Part shown: positions 48,670 to 60,600 of the stretch, in pieces
How the letters are laid out: the number at the start of each line of letters is the position of its first letter
Position numbering within the stretch: position 1 is the first letter of the stretch
Program-made: the position numbers and the translations under genes
Assembly (NCBI GenBank): GCA_946811185.2
Contig: OX328097.1
Location: forward strand, 32,573,627 to 32,637,626
Direction: 5' to 3'
DNA from: Hippopus hippopus
Lineage: Eukaryota; Mollusca; Bivalvia; Cardiida; Cardiidae
Length of the DNA: 64,000 nt
The notes under the pieces: generated by a model
The model's input: only the letters and a program-made list of their open reading frames with translations
Databases searched by the model: none
What the model was told of the DNA's origin: nothing

Positions 48670-51600
48670 CTGAAAATAGACATTATGAATCTAGGTTTTA
48701 CCTAATATAATAATATATTTACTCACATTTACTGATATGAATTATTTCAGACATACCAAAAACAAGTGACTTAAAAATAACTTTTGAAGTAAAGGCAAAA
48801 GCTTTTGTTGAAATCTATAGAAAACATTGTGGGAGAAGGAACAACTATTTATTCACATTCAGGCATTTCCCTTTAGTTTAAAAACTTTTTTGTGTCTCTT
48901 GCACTAGATGCTGGAATGTCTAACAATAGTCTATGGTAATGGGTCAACCCTTTACTAGACAACCAAGTTACAGACTTGCCCAAATTCACAGCATTTTTGC
49001 AAATGACAAATCAAATGAGGCTCAAATGATTTCTTGTTCTTCTGGTCCATGAAACGATAGAATACATGAAGGAAAAAAAGAGAAAAAGCTAGTTACCAAC
49101 ATTTTCTCCTTTCTCCCCTAAGCTTTCTAAAACCCTTTCTTAGGGTACTGAACCCTTTATTCTTTACATCATCCTTTCTTTTAACAACCCTTCTGGATAC
49201 ACCTGTTGAAAACATCCATGGAAAAGGAAAAACGCTGGAAACCAGCATTTTCTCCTTTCCCCATTATGTTTTCTATCTGTTCAAAGACAAATATTATCAT
49301 CTGAGCAGCTTATAATTTATCCTCTGCAACAGATCTCAATTTGGACAAGTCATTTTTCTGTCCTCAGGTAAAGATTTACATTGTTTGATAAAGCATCAAC
49401 TTCTGAGAAACAGAAGTATTAAATTCTGAAACCAATTTGCAAAAGGAAACATTAAAAACACAATAACAAGATAAACATGTTTGACATTAAATTAGACTTA
49501 ATAATTGAAAAAAAAAAAAAAGGAAATCAAATAATGTGTGGAAAGGACAAATTGCTCATTCTGAGCAATATCTCTATTTACACCAATGTTTTTTAAAACT
49601 AATGTGCTGCAAGACAAAAAACCCATCTCAGCATGTAATAAGTTAAGAGCCTCTACTCCAATATGCTGACATACACAAGCTCACCTTCTCTTGATATTGA
49701 GGTAGCTTGGTTTCCAGATGTTGTAGAGGCAAGATAGGCATTATTGAAGGGCGACCATGGGCACATTGAAATGGTAGATCACACAGTGACAGATCATGGA
49801 TCAGAGACTTGCAGTTCTCCAGTGATAGCTTATCACCAAACTTTATTGCACCTGTCAAAAAAAAGGATATTCCTAATTCTACAATTTTCCAGACAGAATG
49901 TCTATTTCTCTACATTTTCTGAATTTCTTTTTGAAGACATCTAACCACATAAAATTGGCTGACAAAGAAATGTTAAACACTATAACAAAAAATCCCATGT
50001 TTTTACGACCCTGACAAAGCAAAGAAAGCTTGAAAACATTGAAGGAAAAATCTCTTGTCATTACCTAAAATCCTTTACAAAAGCTGCAAAAGAACCACAA
50101 AAGATTGGCTCAAAACTTTTCTTCGCTTCATATAACTCTCCATAATTATATGAAGTATACAATACATTTCAGTTATGTGCAAACTAAACGGTTGCTATTT
50201 TACCAGTATATCCCTATGATATATTATAGTAGTATATCCTGAAATTATCTGGTTTCTAGTTGGATATAATACAAATCTTCGATGCAATGTCACCTGTAGT
50301 AAATTTGATAAACTTTATTTCACAAGTACTTTTCACAAGTACTTTGAATTCACAAACATATAGCCTCCCAATTATGACCTGAAAGGTGATATACAATGTC
50401 TAATTTTTAACTTATAATTCATTCAAATAAAAAATGAGCAATGCTCTGGCAAAGAGGGGCTTTATGCATCTCCGTGATTCATGATACCAAGCGAGTCTTC
50501 ATATAATTCATAGATCCATACAAATCAATTTTGTCTATCAACTGACTGAATCTTGAGGTAGACTGGTCATTTGACATACAGAAAATTGAACAGAATGAGA
50601 CAACTTGTATGAAAACAAGAGTAGTTCCCTGTTATATGCTATTGGTACTTTTCCCATAGTGTTTCCAAGGCTTAACAAGTGAAATTCGTATAGATATAAG
50701 AGAATATAAATATACCATGGCAAGCTTGAGAACATAACAGTTTATGGACTACTGGTGGCATTCTTCCTTTGGCACCTTCAGTGTTCATCAGCAACTGAAA
50801 AACAACAATTCTTTAGGATTTCTATAACTGAGATATGTAAAACGTGATTTCTGGTGATGAGGTCATGCACAACAGTTACTGTAGTTGCTTTGCAGAAAGG
50901 ACAGTGTTGCATAACATCAGACTGCACAGAATATGCTATCTGAAATTTATTCTACACTGTCTGATACTCTGTCATGATCTGAGTAACATCATCCCTCAAG
51001 TTGCTTTTTTCATGTCTTTTTTTCCCCCCTGACTAAAAAAGTTGATTTAATATACCTTGCACTGTAAAGGTCAATTAATCCTTGGAAATTTCTCAACAAA
51101 AGAACCAACCTGTGCAGTCTGATCTTCATCAAGAAATTCACCTAAGGTGGCTCAATCTTTTAGGGATGAATCAAAAATCCAAAATGAAAGTAGAACTTGA
51201 CAAAAAGTTACCCCATATAGCATGGTGCTAGTGAGACAAAGTTCATACCTATATGTAGCATAAATAACACAAGAATTTGAATGGGAGACCTTTCTGCAAC
51301 AAAGAAAAGAAGACATTGAAAAATGGTGTCTTTCACATCTATTTTCTCTAGTCAAAGGTTGAGCACAGTGCCAAAGCAATGACTACAATATCTGTGAAAG
51401 CGCTTCCAACACATATACCAAAATTGTATATGCATATCTACAAAAACATGGATAGATTGACTTATTCTGGGCAGTAAATATTTCTATCTTTTTTTTCTTG
51501 GAGGGGGGGTACAAATACATGTGCATAGCAAAACTGCAGGTACATGTAACTAGCTATAAATTGAAAAGAAGAAAAATCCAGTTCCTACCTCAACATGTCC

Positions 51601-54600
51601 TTTGATTAATGTCTGAAAATAAAGTAACAAAATCGTATCAATGATTTTACAAAATTTATCAACAAAAATTCCAATCTATGTGTTTAGTGAGGTTTTCCAG
51701 CTTTGATATTTCTTTTTCAAGCCTTTTATTACTCTTCCAAGAAATTTAAATGTATTCAAATAAGTTCATGAAAAGTGTAATTTCTGCATGTAAATAAATA
51801 CCAACTGGATTATGGTAATTATTTCATTATAAATCCTTCATCTTTATTCACAAAACATAGCTTGGGGAGTACAAGATTAGTAAGGCAATCATGAAGCTTT
51901 CCCATGGGAATATGACAAAACCGTTGGAATAAATTCTCTCTTTGTTGAGTTTGTTTGGTTCCTGTTTAGCACAATTTTGTCTGCAATTTCCCTCAAGTTA
52001 TGTCAATCAGTACAAAAATCAGTGAATTCCCAAGTTTCTTTATTGGTACTATGCATTTAGTCTTTCAAAGCCAATGACAAAAATCTTGCCAATATTCAGT
52101 GAGATGGGAATAAACCCTGTTTCAATGATTTTCATCAATCATGGGAAATGTTTCTTGATAATCCATTCTTCCCAATCACAATCCCTATACTACAAGCACT
52201 GTGCTTTACCACTTAGCTCCTTTCAACAGTAATTAGGGGGGGGGGGGGGGGGGGGCATACCTGTATTGTGTCCCAGTAGATGGACGCTCTCTTCTCTGCC
52301 TCAGGTGCCTCTTTGTCAACTAGACATTCTGGTACAGACAGCACTCTTATCATATCATCTTCGTGGGTATCAACACGGAAAGTTATACCTTGTTGTAGAT
52401 ATGTAAATAGTAAACCATGCATGGAACAAAATCAAAAAGCAAAACAATCTGAATGTTACCTCTATTTGTAATAAAAAAAATGAACATAAGTTCACTATGT
52501 GGAAACTTAAGGGCAACATGAGGAGCCTTTGCAGAAAGCCAAGATTAAGATCAGACTGCATAGATCCTAAACTGTGTCCAAGTCAATGGAGTCTCTTTTC
52601 TATACCAAGTAACACCTGCATCATGTTATCTTCATAGGTTTCAACATGGCATGTAATACCTGGTTGTAGATAGGTATAAAGACTGACAAATATTAAACCC
52701 TTCATCGAACAATGCCCTGTAGACTTTTGAAAAGAAAAGTGGAAAAAGGGTAAAATGCTGGTAGCCAGCATTTTTCCCTTATCCTACAATGTTTTCTATC
52801 CTTCCAAAGACAAATCACATGTGCTACATTTAATTTGTCACCGGCATATGCTTTCAATAAGGACAAGTCTAAAATGTTGTCTCAAATGAACTGATGATAA
52901 TGCATAATTGCCCACTTTCAGTGCTTCGTCAATAAATACCATGACTTACATGACATCAACCTTGAACTAGAGTTTCTTTAACTAGTATTAGTAAAGTTCT
53001 TGTCAACAACCAGTTGCTTTCTCACACAAGCAAAGAAACTACGAGCAGAAGTAAGATATGAATGAGTCAATGACTTTCATTGATCCTTGGGAAAAAGTTT
53101 TGACCAAGCAAACATTCAAACTTACAAAAACCAGATTAACAAGCTCTATCTACATGTATTACTACTTAGCTCTTTGGCTTAGCAATGAACAGCATGTATG
53201 GTATATGAAAGAATAATCAAAACAGGTAGACAACAACAATTACCAATTCTGCTGAATTCATCTCTATACGACATCATTACTTGTATTTCTTCCTGATCAA
53301 TCTTAATGGCTTTTCCTGGATTTATGCCAAATTTAGCAAGTTCTCCTCTTTCAGTATTTCCATCTACATACGCCTCTGAAGGATAAATACTATCATCATC
53401 ATAATCATGACCTTTATTATCATCATTATCCTTGCTGCTTTCCTCCTTCAGTACATGAGGAGGTCTAAAATGTTACATATTGAATAATACACTCTGACAT
53501 GATCATCCCCTTACCACACAATTCCAAGATTCAAAGAGCTATTTGAAAATGGCTTTTGAAAACATTGTTGGAAAAGGATAAAATGCTGGTACCAGAACCT
53601 GTGTTTCAAAGGGGACAATTCCAAATGCTGGTACCAGAACCTGTGTTTCAAAGGGGACAATTCCAAGTATCTAAAACATAGATGTCAGAAAAGATCTAAT
53701 CAAATATTACCGATACCCCATTATTCATAAAATCCTCCACATATCTCAAGCTCTACATAAGCCATAGTCTAAAAAAGTATTCTCTTCTATCCACAGCCAT
53801 GAAAATAGTTGGCTAAGTGGAGGAAGGTGCTCATTAATAGGGTTGACTACTGACCCAAAAGATGAATGCCATGATACTATTATTATAAGATAGGATGGGC
53901 TCCATTGTTTAGACACTCATTACTCAGCACAAATAAATTGTAGTTTCTTTCATAGGAGATCTACTCAGTTATGCAATGTAATCTGCACAATGATTGACCA
54001 GGTACTCTTGTATGTAAGCAGTTTAACTTCTGCAGACTTACAGGATTTTTTTAGAGTTTTTGTATTGTTTGGAAACAGTGGTAGAGAGTTATTTCCTCAC
54101 TACTCTCATAATGTTTTTGATAACAGATTCTACATTAAAAGCAAGCTGAATCAGATATGCCTTTCCAGCTTTGTTTTTCACTATCTTTAAGTTTGCTCCC
54201 ATGGCAACAGAAATGCAATCAATCAGTACCTATGGAAAATACCATCACTAAGGCACAGCATTCTATTATATCTGGGATAACAGCAATAAAAGCAGAGAAA
54301 TTTTAAACAGGACACACATTTGATTAAAAATATATCTTTTCATAGAACATCAAAAAAGAATATTTTATTTCTTTAACACTAAAGAATAAAGTCTCCATTG
54401 ACTGAATGAAGCATATCTGGAATGCTAATTGAATATACCCATTAGGAAGTACCAGAATCAGTCATGTTCATACTTTCTCTTTTCATCCAATTTCTTTTTT
54501 TTTTAAACTTTCTTTCCAAAAGGATGGAAGCCATCATTATCTGACAAAACTATTGATTGTTGAACACATTATCTGCTACTGTAATGTATTTTAAACATTG

Positions 54601-57600
54601 CAATCAATGCATTGCTATATAGGCAGTCACTATCACTATCAGTCAATCTATTGATTTATCATTACACCCTTATTCATTAGCCTGTTCATTTGTAGGAACA
54701 TTTTCAAATCTTCAGATGTAAGAGTCAAGTAACACAAAATAGTCAACCTATCTTGCCTGAATCACACTTTGATCACATGGCTTTAGGATTACATTTATTT
54801 GAACAATAAAAGACTCTTAGTCACAATATGAAAAGAAGTCTGTTCAAATATCTCCTAAAACAACTCCTAAGTTGCTTAGGTCTTTTGGTGACAAAGTAGA
54901 TGAGAGAGATGCAGATCAGATAGTACAGAACTTGAAGTCTGATCTTGAATATACTCTGTTCAAATTTCAGCAGATATTCCAGCTTTAAATGTGTAATGTT
55001 TGGGTCCTAATACTGTCACAAAAATGTTCCCATTTATCCGTAAAAGCAATACCCTAGATTGAGTGTCAAACACCAAAATGGAGTTTTACAGCCTTACAAT
55101 GAAAAACAGGGTAAAAATGCCAATTTTCAAGGCTGTTTTCATCAGAAAATCTCAAAACAAAGCAGACCATTTGGACCCAAGAATCAGACTGCGAATTCCA
55201 TGCAGCCTGATCTTAATATACACTGGCTGCAAAAGTAACTCAAATTTTGATCGGGACTCTATAGGTTTATCATACTTTCAGTACAATAACTTTTTTTCCC
55301 CAGGAAAAAAAAACCCTTTACAATGATTAAACAACCCTGAGAAAGGAGGCATTTGAACCACTGGTAACTAGTAACAGGCCTTTTCTCCACTTCTCCCAGT
55401 GTCTTCTCCCCTTTTGAAGACAAAACCCACCATCTGAGCAACACCTAATTTGTCCTCTGCATGTGCTTTCAATTACACAAGCCTCAAAATTTTGTCTTCT
55501 TGTTTAGAGAAAACCATTTTCTACAACTCTAACATACTATGAATAGGTGACACAATACCTTATGAAGACAACGTTTTTAATCTCTTGAAAATATAGTGGC
55601 AAAAGGTTACAAACATTAGTTGATGCTGATTAATCCTGTTTTACCAAGATATTTTCATATCAAATTTTCTCTTGAGGGGCAACCAATTAAAATAAAATGT
55701 GAAACTAGAGAATTCTGAAAACAAAAGCCTGTCACAAAAGATAAGAATAAGATTACCTTCAGTTAATAGTTCTATTCGTACCCTCTCATGGGCAGCATGC
55801 TGGTCAATAACAGCTAATACATCAGGTCCTGCAAAATGAAATCCTTATAAATATACCCATTTCTTATTTCACTTTTTTCTGAGTGAATGATATTTCATGC
55901 TGCTTTCAACAGTACATGTATATGCATTTCATATTGCCCCAAAATTTTAGCAATGTCCAAGCAGAAAGCATTTTGTAGATGACAAAATCAATGTGACTCA
56001 CATGACAAAACTTTTCTTAACATGATAGAAAATGACATGGAAAAAGATGAAAATTCTGGTTACCAGCATTTTCTACTTTTCCTACAATGTTTTCAAAGGG
56101 CCTCTCCCCCAGGATTGTGAAAGCACTGGATTTTGTGTTACAGAGTTAAGGTAAGGGCACACTTATTGAGATGTGGGTTTCATCAATGTTCATATCCTTT
56201 TTTGTGTTGTATGATTACCAATGGGCTACTTTTATCATTGGCATATCACTGATCATACAGTGGGTGTGTAAGAATTGAACCCTTAAATCATATGAGTTTT
56301 GCTAATCATGCCATATCTTTAGTGAAACAGGTGAAAGTTTTGTAACACTGTAATTGAAAGGGGAAAATTTAGCAGCAAGATTTTCATGATCAAATGTCTG
56401 TTGTTAAAATACATCTGTATCTTTTTTTCTGTTTAGACATTACAGAGATCCATTTTGAGTCAGACAAACTTTGAATATGGTTTGCAATGTTTTACAACTC
56501 TCTTATTACTGTCCCTGCAACCTCAAGAAATATGGTTGTTTGCAACCAGTGGCATCAAAACTTTGACCGGGTTAGAAAGTCTGCATTGACTCTATCTGAC
56601 CACTTCACACTCGGAAATGTCTGTGATACTTCACTAAGATACCATGCCGGTGGACATAAACTGCTTGATGAACAAGTGAATGGGGACCTAATGTTTGTCA
56701 GACTGATATTGTAAAGTTTTACCTGTCACATATGGATCAGTCTGTATCAAACAAACAATGAATTTTTTGTCCAATTGACCAATCACCTGAAACAGAAATA
56801 CGATAAAACCCTTTTTCACACAAAAATCCCCAGTGTAACAACCCTGAGAAAAGAGGCTTTGAAAACACTGTGTGAAAAGGATAAATTACTGCCACTCACA
56901 ATGTTTTCTAACCTAACAAAGACAAAATCCATCATCTACGCAACATCTAATTTTTTGTCTGCAACTGCTTTTAATTTGGATAAGTCTAAAATGTTTATGT
57001 CTGGTAAAGTGTTCAACCAATAACAAATACCTAAACTGTATGCTCATTACCAACTATTTAAATCTAGCAATGGCAATATGGTACTTTCAAAAGTTGTACT
57101 TTCAACATGACACTTTGCTAATGAATAAAGCAAAACCGAGCTGGTAGCTCAGTCGGTAACAGACAGGATTTGAAAACTCAAGGGTTGCTGGTTAAATCCC
57201 CAGCTCTGCAAATCCCTATCTCAAAGCTCGACATTGTTTCTAAAATGTTACATGAGAAAGCAGCCAGTGGTTTAGGAAGAAAACTGTGTGAAGTGCTGGT
57301 TAAAAGAAATGCCAGGAAAGCATGGATAGGTACACTGGCTACTGCAATATATTTGAAATAATGTTGAAAACAGTGTTCAACACAAAACAATTGATCAAAA
57401 GAGCTAAATACCCAATGAAATGACGGTATTATCATTACAAGTTAAAAACCTGATACATAATATTATTGGTCGATCCCACTGATTGCTTTCAAATGTATGT
57501 CGAGCTAGCACAATATTTAGAATTTAGAGCAAAATGAATCCTGCAGAAGTAACTTTCATCTATCAAAAGTGCTTTGGGCAAGCTGAAATTTAATCCAAAA

Positions 57601-60600
57601 TCTTTGGATTACAATTCCTTTCCACTATCACTGACCAATCTTCTTGTCAGCAATTATGGAAAAGCACTTTACTACATGTGATAGAATTTAAAACAGTTCA
57701 ACAGAACTCTTTACATACAAATGTGCTTTCACATGGAAATAGAGCTAAGACAGGTATATGGCTACAAAAGTCTTAACTAGAACTTTCCTACCTGCACTGT
57801 TTTCAGCATGTCCTTTGTAAATTTACAAGGATGTAAAGATTTGAGAGCCTTCAGGGAACTTCTGTTGGTGATTATGCCAGTCTCTGCATTCAGAACAGGC
57901 TGTAAAATTATCATCATTTTTTTCAACAGAAACAACCCTTTACCAAACAACCCTGAGGGACAAGGCCTTTAAAATCACTGTGGTAAAAGGCTGGTAACCA
58001 ACATTCTCTCCTTTTCCCATGTTTCTTGCCCCTTCAAAGAGACATTCCATCATTTGTGCCAAATTTGTCATCTGCAAATGCTTTCAAGTCTAAAATTTTG
58101 TTGTAATGCAAAATTCATTATGTATATGCACGAATACAAACAACAAAACCCATGTTAATAATTACAATAAGTAGCTAATCACTTCAAGATTTACTGCTGA
58201 TGATCTTGAAAACCTTCTTGTAAAAAGAAAGACTTATTGTAATGAATTAAGGTGTACTATATGAAGAAAGTTGAAAACATCATGATAAAGAGAGAAACTG
58301 CTTATTTTCAAAGGTGGTCTGCTACAATACACCAAAAGTGTTAATATTGCTGTTCAACAACAGCTTTTTGGAAAATGGTTAGGGAATACAGGCAATTTAT
58401 TATCATACTGCGAAACAAGACTTTCCTTGCCTTCAAATGATTTTCCCTTATATAATCTGTAAAGGATTTTGATAACTGTCAAAGTATTCTGTGACGTAAG
58501 GGTCTAAGCAGAAAAATATCTGAAGCACTACAATGGTGTTACCTTGCAATATGCTTCAAACACAGGATTGTCCCATTCTGAGAAAAGCTTTGTTATACTG
58601 CTAGTATCTGAAATGAAAATGTAAAAATCTAATTTGAAAATTAAAGAGGAAATGGGATACAGAATACTGCGTTAAAAAAACATCAAAGGACAAGGAGAAA
58701 ATGTTATTAACCCTTTCCCAAACAATCCCTGGTTTTTATGGGTCAGGAACAGAAGCCTTTTGAAAACATTGTGGGAAAAGGAGAAAATGCTGGTAACCAG
58801 CATTTTCTCCTTTTCCCACAATGTTTTCTACCCTATCATATAGAAAAATCATCTTTTTAGCAACTGTTAATTTGTCATCTGCAAAATGATTTCAATTTGG
58901 TCTGGTCCAAAATTTGCCGTTTGGGAAAGGGTTAAAAAAATTTACACCTAGCCATTAAAATTCCTACAAAGATATATAACACCTCTTAAGCCCCTGTTTA
59001 TTTGCCATCATTTCAGCCACAGTTTATACATTATCTGCAAATGGTTACAAAGTAAGCAAATTCTATGTTTAAGCAGCAAGTGGCTTGGAATGAGTGTTTT
59101 AGACAGTGAAGAAAAAGAAACTCCAGGCACACCTTTGTAGATGCACTGGGCAGAGTTATAAGCCTGAATTACTTTTGAAAACAGTTTTATAACACCAAGC
59201 AAAACAAACAAAACAAAGCTTGCCTTTAGACACATCATGTTCAATCTGTTTATCTCTCCATTTGATGTCAAGATCCTCGTCATCTCTCTGTAAATGTTGA
59301 TGCAGTAACTCCTGTAGATGTGAGGAAACAGAAACTGTTGCAGACGTTTCTGTGCTCTTGTTTTGTTGCCAGCTCTTTCTGATCTTTCTTGATTTGTCAG
59401 TCACAGCTGCCATTGGTGTCTCAATTACATCTGAAAATTATAGAAGCATTCCCTAAAGTCCTTTACCAAGCTATCCCAAGTTTTGACGACCCTCAGAAAG
59501 AAGGCTTTTGAAAACATTGTGGAAAAAGAAGAAAATGCTGGTAACAAACTTTGACAAGTCTAAAATTTTGTAGTTTTGTAAATAGTTCACCCTTGTAGCA
59601 CTTAACCCTTACCACACAATGACGCCTTTTAACACCCCTGAAGAAGAGGCCTTTTGAAAACATTGTGGGAAAAGGAGAAAATGCTGGTAACCAGCATTTT
59701 CTCCTTTTCCCACAAAGTTTTCTACCCTATCAAAGAAAAGTTGCGTCATTTGAGCCACTATGAAATTGTCTTCTGCAAATGCTTTCAATTTGGATAGGTT
59801 TAAATTTTGCTGTGTGGTAAAGGGTTAAGCAACTTAATTTTTTAAGCTGACAGTGTGGATCAAGATCAGATTGCACACAATATGAAGTCTGATGTTGGAT
59901 AAATACTGACCTTTTTTTCCCCCAAACATTTCTAACATTACCGCCTTGACACTGAATTGCGAAAATCGATATCAATTTTTTATTACAACATGATACTATT
60001 TCATTAGTTTTTCCAGCTGAACACTTTGAAAAGATGAGGGTAAAAGTAGAAATTTCTCCTTTTCACATGTTTTCATGAGTATTCCTCTATCAAAACTTCA
60101 TTCATCTTGACAATACTTATTGTATAATGATGGTTTCAGCATTGTCTGCTTCAAATTCTCTCAAAAGTTTCCCTCTCATTTTATTTGACTATCGAAGAAT
60201 TAACATCTACCTTTTGAAAATAAGTCCATTTCTTCACCATCTCTGTTTATGCTGTTTACTACAGTTCCTAATTTTGAATGGATGAACAGTGTTTTACCTG
60301 TGAAGTTTTTGAGAAAAAAAATATAATCAAGTACCTGGTGTGTCAACCTGAAGAATAGTTAACTCTTTACCAAAAATCAAAACTACGATGTGTCCAAATT
60401 GCAAGTATTTGCAGATGACAAAATCAATGTGACTCAAAAAATTAAATTTGTTTTTGGCAGGTACAAAACATTATGGAAAAATGAGAAAATGCTGGTTACC
60501 AACATTTTCCCTTTTTTCCACAATGTATTCAAGTCTTCTGCCTCAAGGTTGTTGAATTCTGGTATTGTTTGGTAGAGGTTTAATCAATAGATCTACCAGA

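Noticed and set aside
53641..53670. 30-bp candidate MLH3 exon in the 42-bp tandem duplication
   Set aside because: The acceptor is good, but the donor GTTCTG is poor and in the required phase a stop appears or another exon is still needed.
53700..53770. Candidate for the missing MLH3 exon (after CTTTTTTAG)
   Set aside because: In the required phase it meets a stop within a few codons.
58760..58820. Perfect hairpins as terminators or CRISPR-like repeats
   Set aside because: Copies are dispersed, not in an array, and form the centre of a TTAA-flanked transposon; the genome is eukaryotic.
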